Below, piece after piece: positions 1 to 10,432 of a stretch of DNA of 64,000 nt (its first letter is position 1; each line of letters opens with the position of its first letter). The position numbers and the translations under genes were made by a program. Source of the stretch: Lithospermum erythrorhizon (taxonomy: Eukaryota; Streptophyta; Magnoliopsida; Boraginales; Boraginaceae); contig JADFUC010002334.1 of the NCBI GenBank assembly GCA_019722365.1, positions 186,001 through 250,000 of the forward strand. The letters run 5' to 3'. Under the pieces are notes generated by a model. That model was not told the DNA's origin. It saw only the letters and a list, made by a program, of their open reading frames with translations, and ran no database searches.

Positions 1-722
1 GAAGGCTCATATCATGGAGATCCAAGTGAATGGAGGTAGTATTGCTCAGAAGGTTGATTATGCCTATGGATTCTTTGAGAACAAATCCCGTCGTGTTTTT
101 TAAGAAGAAAGATGGGAAATGCTTGATATCATTGGTGTTACCAAGGGAAAGATTCAAGTCAATTTGTTACTGAGGATTGTTCTTGCTTTGAGAGAAAACT
201 GCGAGGAATATAAGAGGTTAGCATGTGGGTGCTTGGCCTACCCAAAATTTCAACTACCGTTGCTAGAGCTTCAGCTGTGGTCAGAATGGATTGCCATCAC
301 GAACTGAATTGAACAGAAAGTCTACAGGCTCAGAGTTGGCCCAGGAAACACACGAGCGCTAGCAGGTTTGACAGGTACAATCTGACACTTCAATTTACTT
401 TTTTGCATTCGTCCATTATTTTTCCGAAATCAAAAACTGAACAACATTCATTTTTCAGGACCGAGAAGGATATTACTCCCATCGGTGGTTCCACCTCTGA
501 TTGTGGTGAAGGGAGGGGACTTCCTCATGATCAAGGGGTGGTTGTGTGTTTGGGGTCCTAAGAAAGAGATTCGTGACTCTTCATGGACTTTTCCAACCGA
601 ACAGACTCTGGTAACGCTGTGAAGAGGATCGTCAAATTCATCAGAACCTCTTCGTCTTTGGACATGGACGTTTCCAGACGTCGGAGGAAAAGCAGAAGTT
701 TTTTGGTCGCCTGAAGGCTTAG
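1..722 (+). pseudogene. RPL3: Ribosomal protein L3 (uL3), 3' part, frame-broken
   Basis: Cytosolic 60S ribosomal protein L3, recognised from conserved peptides in shifting frames: [20 protein letters not shown] at the left edge, then DIIGVTKGK (from about 123), ARASAVVRMDCHHELN-like text near 270-310, and RTEKDITP (from 459). The frame ends in FGRLKA and a TAG at 720-722. The gene enters the window from the left. A normal intron is retained at 375-458 (GT..AG, phase 2, splitting the Arg codon of D-R-T-E-K), so this is not a processed retrocopy. At least five shifts break the frame, for example near 80-100, 160-170, 330-350 and 490-510. Either it is a duplicated pseudogene or the sequence has uncorrected indels. 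Identity is sure; functional status is not. Confidence 0.85.
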
Positions 723-2120
723 GTGTTTACTTTATAAGTTATTTGAGCAAACAGTCATTTCCTTAGTTGCATCAGATTTTGAGAGTTCAATTGGTGTTAA
801 ACTATTTCCTTGTTTTGTGTTTTACTGAATGCATAGCAAGGTTTTAGCCAGATAAGACCCTACCCCGAATAATAGGTAGGTTTGATTCGGTTCGATTTTT
901 TTATTACACAATTATTAAGATTCAAACTCGATTTGACCAAATATATCAAAAATCAAGGTTGATTCGAGTCCAGACAGCACTATGTTCAGGGATTTGATTA
1001 GATTTGGGGATAACATTCGCAAATAGTTAGGTCCGAATCGAGCGTTAAAATAGTTTACTACTTTGCAAATAGTTTGAATGTGGTAAATATCGGACCCGAA
1101 TTGAATGGTTCGATTCGATTTACTGAAGTCAAAATTGGCCGTTTGATTTGATATTTGTTGGGATGAACAAATGATCTTTTCCAGATCGAATCGAATATTT
1201 ATGTTTGCGGCCTACTGTTTAGCGATCTTGAGTATCTTTGAATTTAGCCAAAGAAAAAGTCACATTCCGTTTGTTTTTAGGTTCATGTTTTTTGAGTTCA
1301 TCTAATAAGCAATTTTACACAGATCTACCTATTAATATATTTGAAATCTTATTATTTGTTGGTTTAGTCATTTTAATTTAGTCGGGTTGATATTAATTAG
1401 TCGCTTTGTGAATTAAACTTACTGACTTTTCATAGAGTGAAATAATGTCTTTCATGGAGTTTTTTTGGTTGTCGTTTTAATGTAGTTAAAAAAAAAAATA
1501 GTCGAAAAAGTGTATTAAAAATATGAAGTGACAATCGATTAAAATAATATTATTGGTTTGTTGTTGTTAATTTCAAGAGAAAAAATAATTTAAAAGTACA
1601 TTGAAAATGTAAAAATTATTATTAAAAATGACAAATTCATAATTTTTTGTTAATGACATTTTAAAAGCCGAAAAGATACTCTTAAAGAGAAGGTATTGAG
1701 TACTGTTTGTTGTTTAACAATCTTTTGGCCCAGCTTGGGTGCTTTCCATTACGCTAATAATTTGATTGCTCAACTACACTAATAACAATTTGAATGGCTT
1801 TGAATATCATTCATATTTAAAAAAATTTATTTTGACAATTTTTATTTAATACCATCATATTTCAAATCGTCTTGTGAAATGATCAAATATGTCAGTTTCA
1901 GTTTGAATGGTCTTTGAACGAGTCATAAAAATATTATAAATTAACTCATAGTTTTAAAACAATCTAGTTTGATCTTAGAATGTAGGAGGTTAGATTTTGG
2001 GTGTAAAGACTTGAGAGTCAATTATAGGAGAAGCCAGTGGTCCATAATCACACTTTACTAAATTTTTAATCCCTTTCGTATTAATTTACACACACTCCCT
2101 CCATCTTCTTCTTCATCACC
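723..2120. other. Intergenic AT-rich DNA with repeat fragments
   Basis: No gene seen. Between about 860 and 1200 the motif GATTCGRTTCGA and its complement recur in both orientations, as in degenerate fold-back elements. At about 1495-1640 lies a segment related to two stretches at 37.96-38.24 kb (shared text of the type AATAATATTATTGGTTTGTTGTTG, then TTTCAAGA and AAAATGTAAAAA). It is a dispersed MITE-like repeat. Confidence 0.4.
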
Positions 2121-2125
2121 CCTCA

Positions 2126-2149
2126 TCTCTCTCTCTCTCTCTCTCTCTC
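2126..2149. repeat. (TC)n microsatellite
   Basis: A perfect run of 12 TC dinucleotides lies about 75 bases before the first readable codons of the NHL-like gene, in its probable 5' UTR. CT-rich 5' leaders are common in plant genes. Confidence 0.8.
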
Positions 2150-2454
2150 ACAACCAAAACAACTACAAATAAACCCAAACAATTATTACATAAGAGAGAG
2201 AAACACACATTATTACAAAACAAGAGATAAGCAGCAACCTGCCATCCCTGCCCCCACCCCACAACCACCACCATTCCTCCTCCTCCTCCGCCTCCTTCCG
2301 CGGCTGCTGCTGCTGCCTCTTCCTCCTCTTCACATTCCTCCTCCTCCTCATCCTCGCCATCATCCTCATCCTCCTCCTCGCCGTCAAACCCAAAAAACCA
2401 CAATTCCAACTCCAACAAGTCTCCGTTCAATACATGGGCATCACCCCCACATCC

Positions 2455-2812
2455 TCCTCTACCCCCCCTATTCCCACTGACATTCCATATGCGACGAGTC
2501 CTCCTTCAATACCCACAACCTCAACCCCCCCAAATCCCACTAATATTCCATACGGGACGAGTCCTCCTTCAATACCGACAACCAAACCCCCAAATCCAAC
2601 TAATATTCATTCGCGAGGACAGAGGATTCCTCATTAATACAATGACTGAAGAGCCCCTCAAATCCGACTAATATTCAATATGAGACAGGTCCTCCTTCAG
2701 CACGGACAACCTCAAACTCGCCAAATCCATATGGGACGAGTCCTCCTTCAATACGGACAACCTTAAACCCGACAAACTTAAACTCCCCAAATCCGATCGA
2801 TATTCAATGGGT
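2455..2812 (+). repeat. About 60 bp tandem repeat inside the NHL-like exon
   Basis: About five imperfect units, each containing CGACGAGTCCTCCTTCAATA or a variant followed by CAACCT..CCAAATC..ACTAATATTC, occupy the place of the variable loop between the QYMGITP motif and the LEA_2 core. The first two units stay in frame and encode a Pro/Thr-rich stretch (TSPPSIPTT twice). Later units break the frame with stops. Confidence 0.75.
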
Positions 2813-3162
2813 TTGGCTACTCCTTCTGGAACAACATAAACCAAACAAGACTCGTCAAACAACGCCAAGCCAACACCAACAACTCCAACAACCTCGGCAT
2901 CTGTCTCCCTAAACATAAAAATGGAATTTGTGGCTGCAAATGATAATAAAGTGGGGATAAAGTACGACGAATCGAGGTTTAGTATAATGTACAAAGGGAT
3001 ACCATTGGGTCGGGGGACTGTGCGCGGGTTTTATCAACCCGCACACAGGATGCAGCTGATTTGATAAGGGATGCTGCTTTGAATGATAGGGTGGCGTTGA
3101 GGGTGGTGGGTGATGTCGGTGCTAAGATCCGGATTCTTGGCTTCACTTCACCCGGTGTCCAG

Positions 3163-3740
3163 GTTAGTGATCGAGTAGTGTCTGAAATAAACTCGGGTGA
3201 TCGAACATAGAATTTTCATATACGAGTGGTGTATGAAATAAACTAGGGTGATCGAACATGGGGTACAGCAACTTAAATTATGGTGATTCTCTACAGTTTA
3301 TCGCGTTCGGGTCCGTCAGTGGTATCTTAAATAAACAACTCGAGATTGGTCGAGAGTGGGAATTTTTAATAAACATTCATGTTGGTGATTGAGTGGTGTG
3401 TGAAATAAACATAGAATTTTGGCAAATGCATTCCAAGTTGGCTAAGGTGGTGGCCCGCCAAATAAACTGGTAAAGACATGAAGCGTTCATCTTTAATGAT
3501 CAGTGAGGTCTAAAATAAACCAGGTTGGTCGAACATAGAATTTTAATAAACGTTCACGTTAGTGATCGAGTAGTAGTGTCTAAAATAAATCAGTCGAACA
3601 CTTAGAATTTTAATAAGTGTTCAAGTTAGTGATCGAGTAATCGAGTAGTATGTGAAATAAACTAGAGTTGTTGGAACACAGGTATATAAAGTTCAGTAGT
3701 ATCTAAAATAGATGATTGAACATGAAATTTTGATAAATGT
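3163..3740 (+). repeat. Degenerate tandem repeat at the start of the NHL intron, carrying the splice donor
   Basis: Starting exactly at the donor, units of about 60-180 bp repeat the pattern GTTAGTGATCGAGTAGTG, then TCTRAAATAAACYAG, GGTCGAACATAGAATTTT and AATAAACGTTCA. The clearest unit starts are 3163, about 3380, about 3559 and about 3621. Each new unit begins with a copy of the donor-like GTTAGTG or GTTGGTG. Confidence 0.7.
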
Positions 3741-5363
3741 TTGTAATGTTTGGTGTCATTCGGCTAACGAAAAATAGTCTTTGCATTTGAGTTTATATAG
3801 TCAACAATGATCTCATTAATATATACTTACAAAAGTGTATCTACTAGAGTTCCCTTAAATTATGGGCTAGCATAGTAAAAAGCAAGTGTGAAGTGTAAGT
3901 AATATCTACAGTTTAACTATAGAAAAGAAATATAAATAGGATAATAAACTATTTTAATTTATTAAGTTATATTAGGAGTTATAGAAAATAAAATCTTGTT
4001 AATAAAAGGCATGAGAAAAATAGTTTCCAGTAATGAGCATTGATAAATTAATGATATATGTAAAAATTTAGATTGAGATTATTATATTTAAGGATTAACA
4101 AATTACGGTATTAAGTAGGAACATTATGTAAAATTTAAAGTGGACGATGTTTTTAATTGTGGAGGGAGATTAATATGTTTATCTTCATATATGTTTTTTC
4201 TTTATATTTGGTGATGATGTGTTTTTGATGTTGATTGAAAGATGTTTGTTAGGCGTTGGTTTGTCAATTGTAGATTTAAATTGTATTATTGTCATTTTGT
4301 GGTTCTCTTTGATACCATGTTTATTAGTCATTGACTCATTATTGGCTTGGCTTGTGCTTCCATGCCTTGCTACTTCTTATATATTGTGAATTATGAAGTG
4401 TTAAATAGTTTTCGAATTTCATCTTATAATTCGTGGCTTGATAGAATCATATCAGATTTTTTACTTTATAGGCGAGAATTTCTATATAAAGCATGTTAGT
4501 AATAAGCCGTTGACAAGAACTAAAACGCCAAACTTTGATGATGAGCTTATTCGTAATTAAAATAAACATTGATGTGAATGGAATGTTTCTTTGCATCTAC
4601 GCAGCAGTCAGACTGTGGGACCCTTAAGCACGTTCAATTGGATTACTCTTTTTGTGTTTTGTTTAAAATATAAAACACTTTATGGACTAGATTCCATTGG
4701 TTTACTGAATGTCGATTAAAATGAATTGAATTATTATATTGGGGTTGGGAATAATTTAAAGGTATTCAGGCTGAGTACTGCCACGCAGAAAAGGAATAAT
4801 AGTTTAAATATTTTAAGTTTATTTCATTTCATGTAAAATTTTGTGGTTTAAATCTTCCCAAACAATTTTTTTGTTTTTAAATGTTCAAATTAGCCTATCG
4901 GTAGAGTGGTTTTTATTAGACTATCTAGTTAAGCTCTATGATAAAATTAAAAATGAACATAATAAGTGAAAGAATATATTAAATAGCCAGCCTTTTTGAA
5001 AGTTAGTTTGTTTAGGATCTTTTTTGGATTCATAAAGATATAGTCTTAACCATATTCTTTTTGGTTATGTTCATTTTTTATATAGATTATTTTCTTGTTT
5101 AGTATCGTATGTAATTCGAATATTTTATATATTTTATATGTGATATGAAGCTCAAGCTGACAGTTAATTCCTGATGATAATGTTAGCAGTGGAAATATTG
5201 CCAATCACGCGGATAGCATAAAATATGAGATTAGCTATACCCTGTTTAATTGGGGAGTCTATTTAGAAGCATTGATGCATTTTTTTTTACATTATCATAT
5301 TGCATATAATTCATGGCTTGATATTAATAGTATAGACAGTGAGCTATTTTTCAATGATAATTG
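3741..5363 (+). other. Remainder of the NHL intron
   Basis: AT-rich sequence with no supported reading frame or RNA gene. It separates the LEA_2 exon from the short exon 2 homology at 5364, so the intron would be about 2.2 kb, long for this family. The exact acceptor could not be placed with certainty. Confidence 0.4.
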
Positions 5364-5440
5364 GATTGTGAGATAGTGATCAGCCCAAGGAAGCAAGCAC
5401 TCACTGACAAACGTTGTAAGCTGATGAGGGGTGTGGCGTG

Positions 5441-6690
5441 GCAGACTTTCTCTACCCCTCCTCAAAAACAAACCATTGATGCTTACTTTTTCAAACCTCA
5501 TTGGCTGCTACTCTGCCCCATGTGGACAACTGGGTAAAGAGGAAAAAGGTCATTAATTTGCTGAAAGATTTGTGGGAGGTGCCAAAAAACCAAAGTAGCT
5601 AAACAAAAAATGAAATGATGATAATTTGTATGAGGAGATTTTTGGCATATTATAGTATCTTTTTTCCTCCTTGTAAAGTTTTGGACTGGTTAATGTGGTA
5701 TTGAGTAGATATAATTTTGCTTAGGTGCAGTTAAATCCCATGGTTTCCACTTACTAAATTATGCGTCTTTTAAAATATTATTTAGAATCTGGTTTATGTT
5801 AGCCCAAGGAACCACTAAGATGAGATGTAACCTAATTTGTCTCAAGAAAAAATAATGTGATGAAAAGAAACTTCCAAATTTCACTAGGCAGCCATTGTCC
5901 CATGTTAAAATATGATTCATCTTCTAAAACATTTAATTTTCAACTGTCAAATCTTCAGGAGTAGATTCATCATATATGGGCCCCAAGAGATTGGAACTTC
6001 AGTAGACTATGATTTGCAGTCCATTAAGAGTAGGGTCAAAAAGCATAATATGTTGCACACTTTGATGTTATAAGAACTTGGAAGAAAACAGAAGAGATGA
6101 TTTGCTCTTAAGATTACGCCAATAGCAGTCAGATTAGTCAAAGGCAGAGTGTGAAATATTGTTTACTGTTCTTACGGCAGATGAAAGCATCATGCCACCT
6201 TTGGTGAAAAAAAGCATGAAACATATTTACCAGACAACAATAAGCAACATATACCCAGATTGGGTTCCTTCCTTCTATATTTCTTCCCACGGGCATGGTC
6301 AGGCACCTTTCAGGTGCCTCAAATGCACGTCAAATACAACATGTTAAACAACTAGTGGAGCCAAAATATGTGCGATATATAAATAAAAATAACAGAGTCA
6401 CTGATAAACTGATTTAAGCATTGGACACTTCCCAAGTTCAACCAGGCAGAAATGACAAGGGAAGGGACGTGCATGTAAATAACAAAGGCCATAAAACTAG
6501 CTATTACCAAGACCATTCAATTTGGGATGGTAATATCTTTTAGAAGTACGAAACTTTACAATGCCAGACAAAGCAAAAAAACACTGAAAGTAAAGAACAG
6601 GCCATGTAAATAGCCGGGTAGACCAACTCAAGAAGAGGGTATAAACATGGCAGCCCTATTGGACCTGAGGGACGGATAGTCCACGTATTA
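5441..6690. other. Intergenic sequence between NHL-like and pinin genes
   Basis: Convergent 3' ends: NHL-like on plus, pinin-like on minus. No conserved protein text was found in six frames and the short ORFs here look random. It probably holds both 3' UTRs. Confidence 0.35.
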
Positions 6691-9600
6691 TCTGGTGATG
6701 AACTGCCCCTTATTTCATTTAGAGGTTTAAAAACAATTTTTCCTCTTCCTCTTTTAATTTCCTCAACTTTTGGCACATGGTCATGTGAAATCCTCAAAAT
6801 AATTCACATCATTATAGCTGGTTGGGTTCTCCCGGGGGATTAATTAGGGCCGTACTCTAACTGATGGGTTTCAAGTTCTTTTTGTCCATGATATATGAGT
6901 GTTACATCATTTGGTTTCCTTTTCTCATGTTTTGCCACCTTTCCAGTTCTTTGTCTACATTTGCTAGATACCGTTCGGCAACCTGCTTCTGGTATTCGGA
7001 TAAATCCTCCCTCCTAGCTGTCTTCCATTCTTGGTATATCTGAAGACATAACAGACAAAAAAAAATTAAAATCAGTAAATGATGTGTGTGCTCTTCAAAT
7101 CTACTTCAAACTGTACTTGGGACCTATAATTCCTTTGGCACTTGAGCAGCTGAGGCTTTTAATTACAATTCTGTACAAAAGATCACCTGTTCTTTCTGCT
7201 CTTCAACCAAGGTGGTGTCTTCATCCATTGGTTTCGCGAAAGTGTAATATATTGGAGGTTCTGCCTTAGTCCTGGAAGAATAACACAAACAGATAAAAAT
7301 GAGTAGACAAGTGAAAATATACTTGGTCAAATCAATTTCCTGTAGCACTGCAAGTTCAGCTACATCAGCATTCTGCATACGAACAGAAACTTATCTTTGG
7401 GTCAATAAAATTGTGAATATGGACACTTTCGGACCAAATTAAGAAATAACCTGCAGTAAAAATGTATATCAACATTAGATTCTAAGACCTTAAATTCAAA
7501 GAGTTAACCAGCATCTTTGAGAAATTCAAGCCAATAACCTTATACTTAAGCTTTTTGTGGTGCTCGCTCAGTTCCGTCTCTTTCCTTGGCCTTAGCACGT
7601 CTGAGAGTCTGTCAAAGACACTTGCGAAATTCTGCTTTTCTTGCCAAACTGAAAACATCATCGCGATCAAAAGACAAACTGAACAGACCAAGTCTCTCTT
7701 CCTCTTCTCTGCAATTTCTTCCCGCTCCTGCTGTCTCAATCTCTCACTTTCTTCACGTGCTCTTTGCTCAGCCTACACAAATGTTAAATACAATTACTTA
7801 AATGATTAAACTACTTAATACATGTAGTTCCCCAGAAACTACATGAAAGCTGGAAAACAATAGGGATACAGAAATAGCATATGAAGCTTTACTTCACTTA
7901 ACAAGCTGTGATCCTAACAGACAAACAACTTCCCACATTAGAGATGTATAAAATATGCTTTTTTAGCGTCTCAAATCATAATAATATGAGGTAAAGCCTT
8001 ATTAGTCATGGGCTAGTTATATAAATACCAACGCGTTATACTGACTTTTCCATGTCATTGATAAATATGTTGAGAGCATCTTACTGCACCTCGAGAATCA
8101 GTCTCAGCTGGAGAGCGTTGGATATCGTCTTTCTTGAACCTCTGGAAATGCATAGAAATTAAACAAATGAATAGAAAATATAGGCTCTGTTTCACACATG
8201 CAAAAAATGAGACATCTGCAGCCGAGATGTGTGTTCCATTCAATCTATAAACCATCAGAATATAATTTATTCGCTCTTATCATCAGTTCATTTATCCAAT
8301 TATGTAAAATAATTATATTTCATACCACTATGACTTTTTACTTGAGTGGGTATAAGCATTGAGTCCACAAAACGTGATGAATATGTTTTTAAATGCAGGT
8401 AGTTCCTAGTTTCTGGCAAGGCAAAGGAAAAACCTATTGCCAAATACCTCCATTGTCCCATGACCCAAAATCCTCAGGCCAAGGGTGGGATCTTCATTTT
8501 AAAAGCATAACTTTCCCAATTTTTGTATGGAATTGAATATCAAAATCTGATCATTTATAAACTAATTATGCCGCCTTTAAGATTAACATAAAAGTCCCAA
8601 ATTTTTTAGACTGATTGCAATTTCTGGATTGGCCTTTGATAGGCATCTCTCCTTAACCAATTGGTCTGCTTCCCATTGAGCCGTGCATTCCCATTCACAT
8701 TGCCATTCCCATTCCCGTTCCCATTACTTTCTTCACCTGCACGATCATCCTTTTTGATGTCTTTTCCAGTCTCAGTAACATCCTCACTGATCTCCCCTTC
8801 CTCGAGCTTCACATTTTAACCAATATAACAATCGAAGTTAATGAAATTAAATAAAACATCCCAGCATCAAACTAAAAAAGCACTTAAAGGGGTCTCAGCT
8901 CACCTTCACAACAGCCGACGATAATCGCCTTTTTGCTGGCGGTTGGTCCTCAGCATCATTCCTCTCTGCCTGGTAATTCCAGCAAGCCAGCTATTAACCA
9001 AATTGATTGTACAAATGCGATACTCAAATGATGGGTTTCAAGTGCTTTTAGTATTGACTCAAATGTTTTTGTATATGTTATGTAATATTTTTAAATATGT
9101 CATTATCTCAACCTATACTTCTCAGCATACGATAATTTTGAGCTCAAATCATAGTTATATAGGCGGTTCAGAAGGCTGAGAAGTTTATTCTTTTTCGGCG
9201 GTCAATTTCAAACTACTGATCTTTATGATATGGTGTTTATGTTAATTCTATGACTTACGGACTAACAATTCTACGCTGGTGACGCCAGCCAAGGGCAAGT
9301 CAGATTGACCAGGCCGATATTCACGTCATGATCCTCTGGATCGACAGTTCAATCTAGAGCACCAAAAACTTGAATTTTTTACCAACCAATTTTTTGCATG
9401 AAAGCTTGAACTTAAATGATTGGAAAAGTGATGGACAACAAAACCAAATTTTATAGTGGAAATATTATCTCATTATATGACAGCTTTTTAGCCATTTTCA
9501 TCTAGGCTTGATGATAAATGGGAATTATGAAGACAATTTTACCAAGCCATTTGCATAAAACAGGTAAAGAGAAAAGAAGACATTTTACAAAGCCATTTAT

Positions 9601-10432
9601 GGCTTGGTGAAACAATTTTCTGAATAATTTACATAAACTGGTAATGGATTATGGGACCATTTAAAGACTTAGAATTGATAATGACACAGAAGCCATTCCT
9701 AAATATAATTTAACCTTGGTGAAACGGTTTTTTGCTAGGCCACTTAAATTGACAAATAATTGGACAGTTTTAACAGACACTTTCACATATCACTAGTTAA
9801 TAAATTTGTGTTTTACATATAGCTTAAATAGAGAGGTGGTGCCAACTGTCAGGTAAACAGGTGTTTACACCCATATGACTGAAATAAATAGAATTATGGA
9901 ATTTTTGCTTATAAAACTAAGTAAGCAAATATGGATTTATAATAAATGCATTTTGCTCATATGAATGAAATAATGATTATGGACCATGAAATTAGAGTAA
10001 ATTAATAACAAGACAATTTATAATAAACCACTCTACTTATATAAACTGAAATAATGAATTATGAGACATAAAATTGATAAATTAATAACAAGACAATTCT
10101 AAGCAGAGCCTCTGCCCATAAAACTGAAATAATGGAACCATTTTACATATAAATTAAGGTAAGCCAACAGGATAATTTATAATAATATTTTAGTTAAAAC
10201 TCAAATAAATTAATTTAACCGGATGAAATTTTAATATAAAATTCGAAATATTATGGAACCAATTCTATATAATTAAAATAAATGTGTAATTGTGGACATT
10301 TATAATAACAATTTAATTATATAAAGCTGAAATAATAAATTCACTGACAGAAATATAGGGGTTTTTACCTCACGTTACGGAAGCGATTGGAGTTCATCAA
10401 GCTCTTTTGCGGCTCTAGTTCAGTTTTCTCGT
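6690..10432 (-). pseudogene. PNN: Pinin/SDK domain splicing-associated protein, degraded
   Basis: Pinin is a nuclear protein bound to the exon-junction and spliceosome periphery. Homologous pieces in order on the minus strand: 10370-10428 (EKTELE..AKELDELQSL), about 9268-9345 (DP.GS and PGQSDLPLAGVTSV), 8904-8969 (AERNDAEDQPPAKRRLSSAV), about 8620-8806 (LEEGEISED, Gly/Asn repeat, WLRRDAYQRP), 8448-8510 (NEDPTLG), 8085-8141 (RFKKDDIQRSPAETDSRGA), 7689-7772 (AEQRAREESERLRQQEREEI), 7546-7608 (TLRRAKAK, SEHHKKLK), 7187-7271 (TKAEPPIYYTFAKPMDEDT), 6939-7039 (EWKTARREDLSEYQKQVAER) and a decayed C-terminal piece around 6700-6797. Most junctions are proper GT-AG. Frame shifts occur in at least five pieces, the first exon shows ATC where ATG is expected, and the domain-joining SNFIR stretch is absent. 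Exon order is right, so this is a decayed or mis-sequenced gene, not a retrocopy. Confidence 0.75.
9480..10345. repeat. About 95-100 bp degenerate tandem array in the pinin intron
   Basis: Recurring blocks contain AAACTGAAATAATG, a short variable piece, TTATGGACCATGAAATTA or a variant, AAATTAATAACAAGACAATT, and a branch such as TATAATAAACCACTC or CTAAGCAGAGCC. Six or more units can be followed, losing regularity toward the left. The array fills most of the intron between the first exon and the second recognisable piece. Confidence 0.6.

Larger units (their letters stand above)
2221..5440 (+). pseudogene. NHL (NDR1/HIN1-like, LEA_2 domain) membrane protein gene, broken
   Basis: NHL proteins are plasma-membrane proteins with one N-terminal transmembrane segment and an extracytoplasmic LEA_2 domain. 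Several act in pathogen response. Frame 1 from 2221 reads a basic/Cys cluster (SFRGCCCC), a 20-odd residue hydrophobic segment rich in Leu/Ile (about 2311-2376), then AVKPKKPQFQLQQVSVQYMG, the family's membrane-proximal signature. A proline-rich tandem repeat follows. The LEA_2 core resumes at about 2922 (NDNKVGIKYDESRFSIMYKG, GIPLGRGTV) and about 3050 (ADLIRDAALNDRV, GDVGAKIRI, SPGVQ). A donor CAG|GTTAGT sits at 3162/3163, and exon 2 is at about 5364 (DCEIVISPRKQALTDKRC). No ATG is in frame upstream before the stop at 2191, about 20 codons are missing near 3045, and frames shift twice. Exon 2 decays after the Cys codon, where the usual C terminus GFDGLSV is not readable. Confidence 0.75.

Noticed and set aside
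2116..2430. 104-codon minus ORF, Glu/Gly-rich, over the NHL-like exon
   Set aside because: It is the complement of the CT-rich, Leu-coding stretch of the NHL transmembrane exon; low complexity without features.
7163..7378. Open minus frame MQNADVAELAVLQEIDLTK upstream of the TKAEPP exon as an extra pinin exon
   Set aside because: The text does not match pinin proteins, and the TKAEPP exon has its own acceptor; could be intronic.
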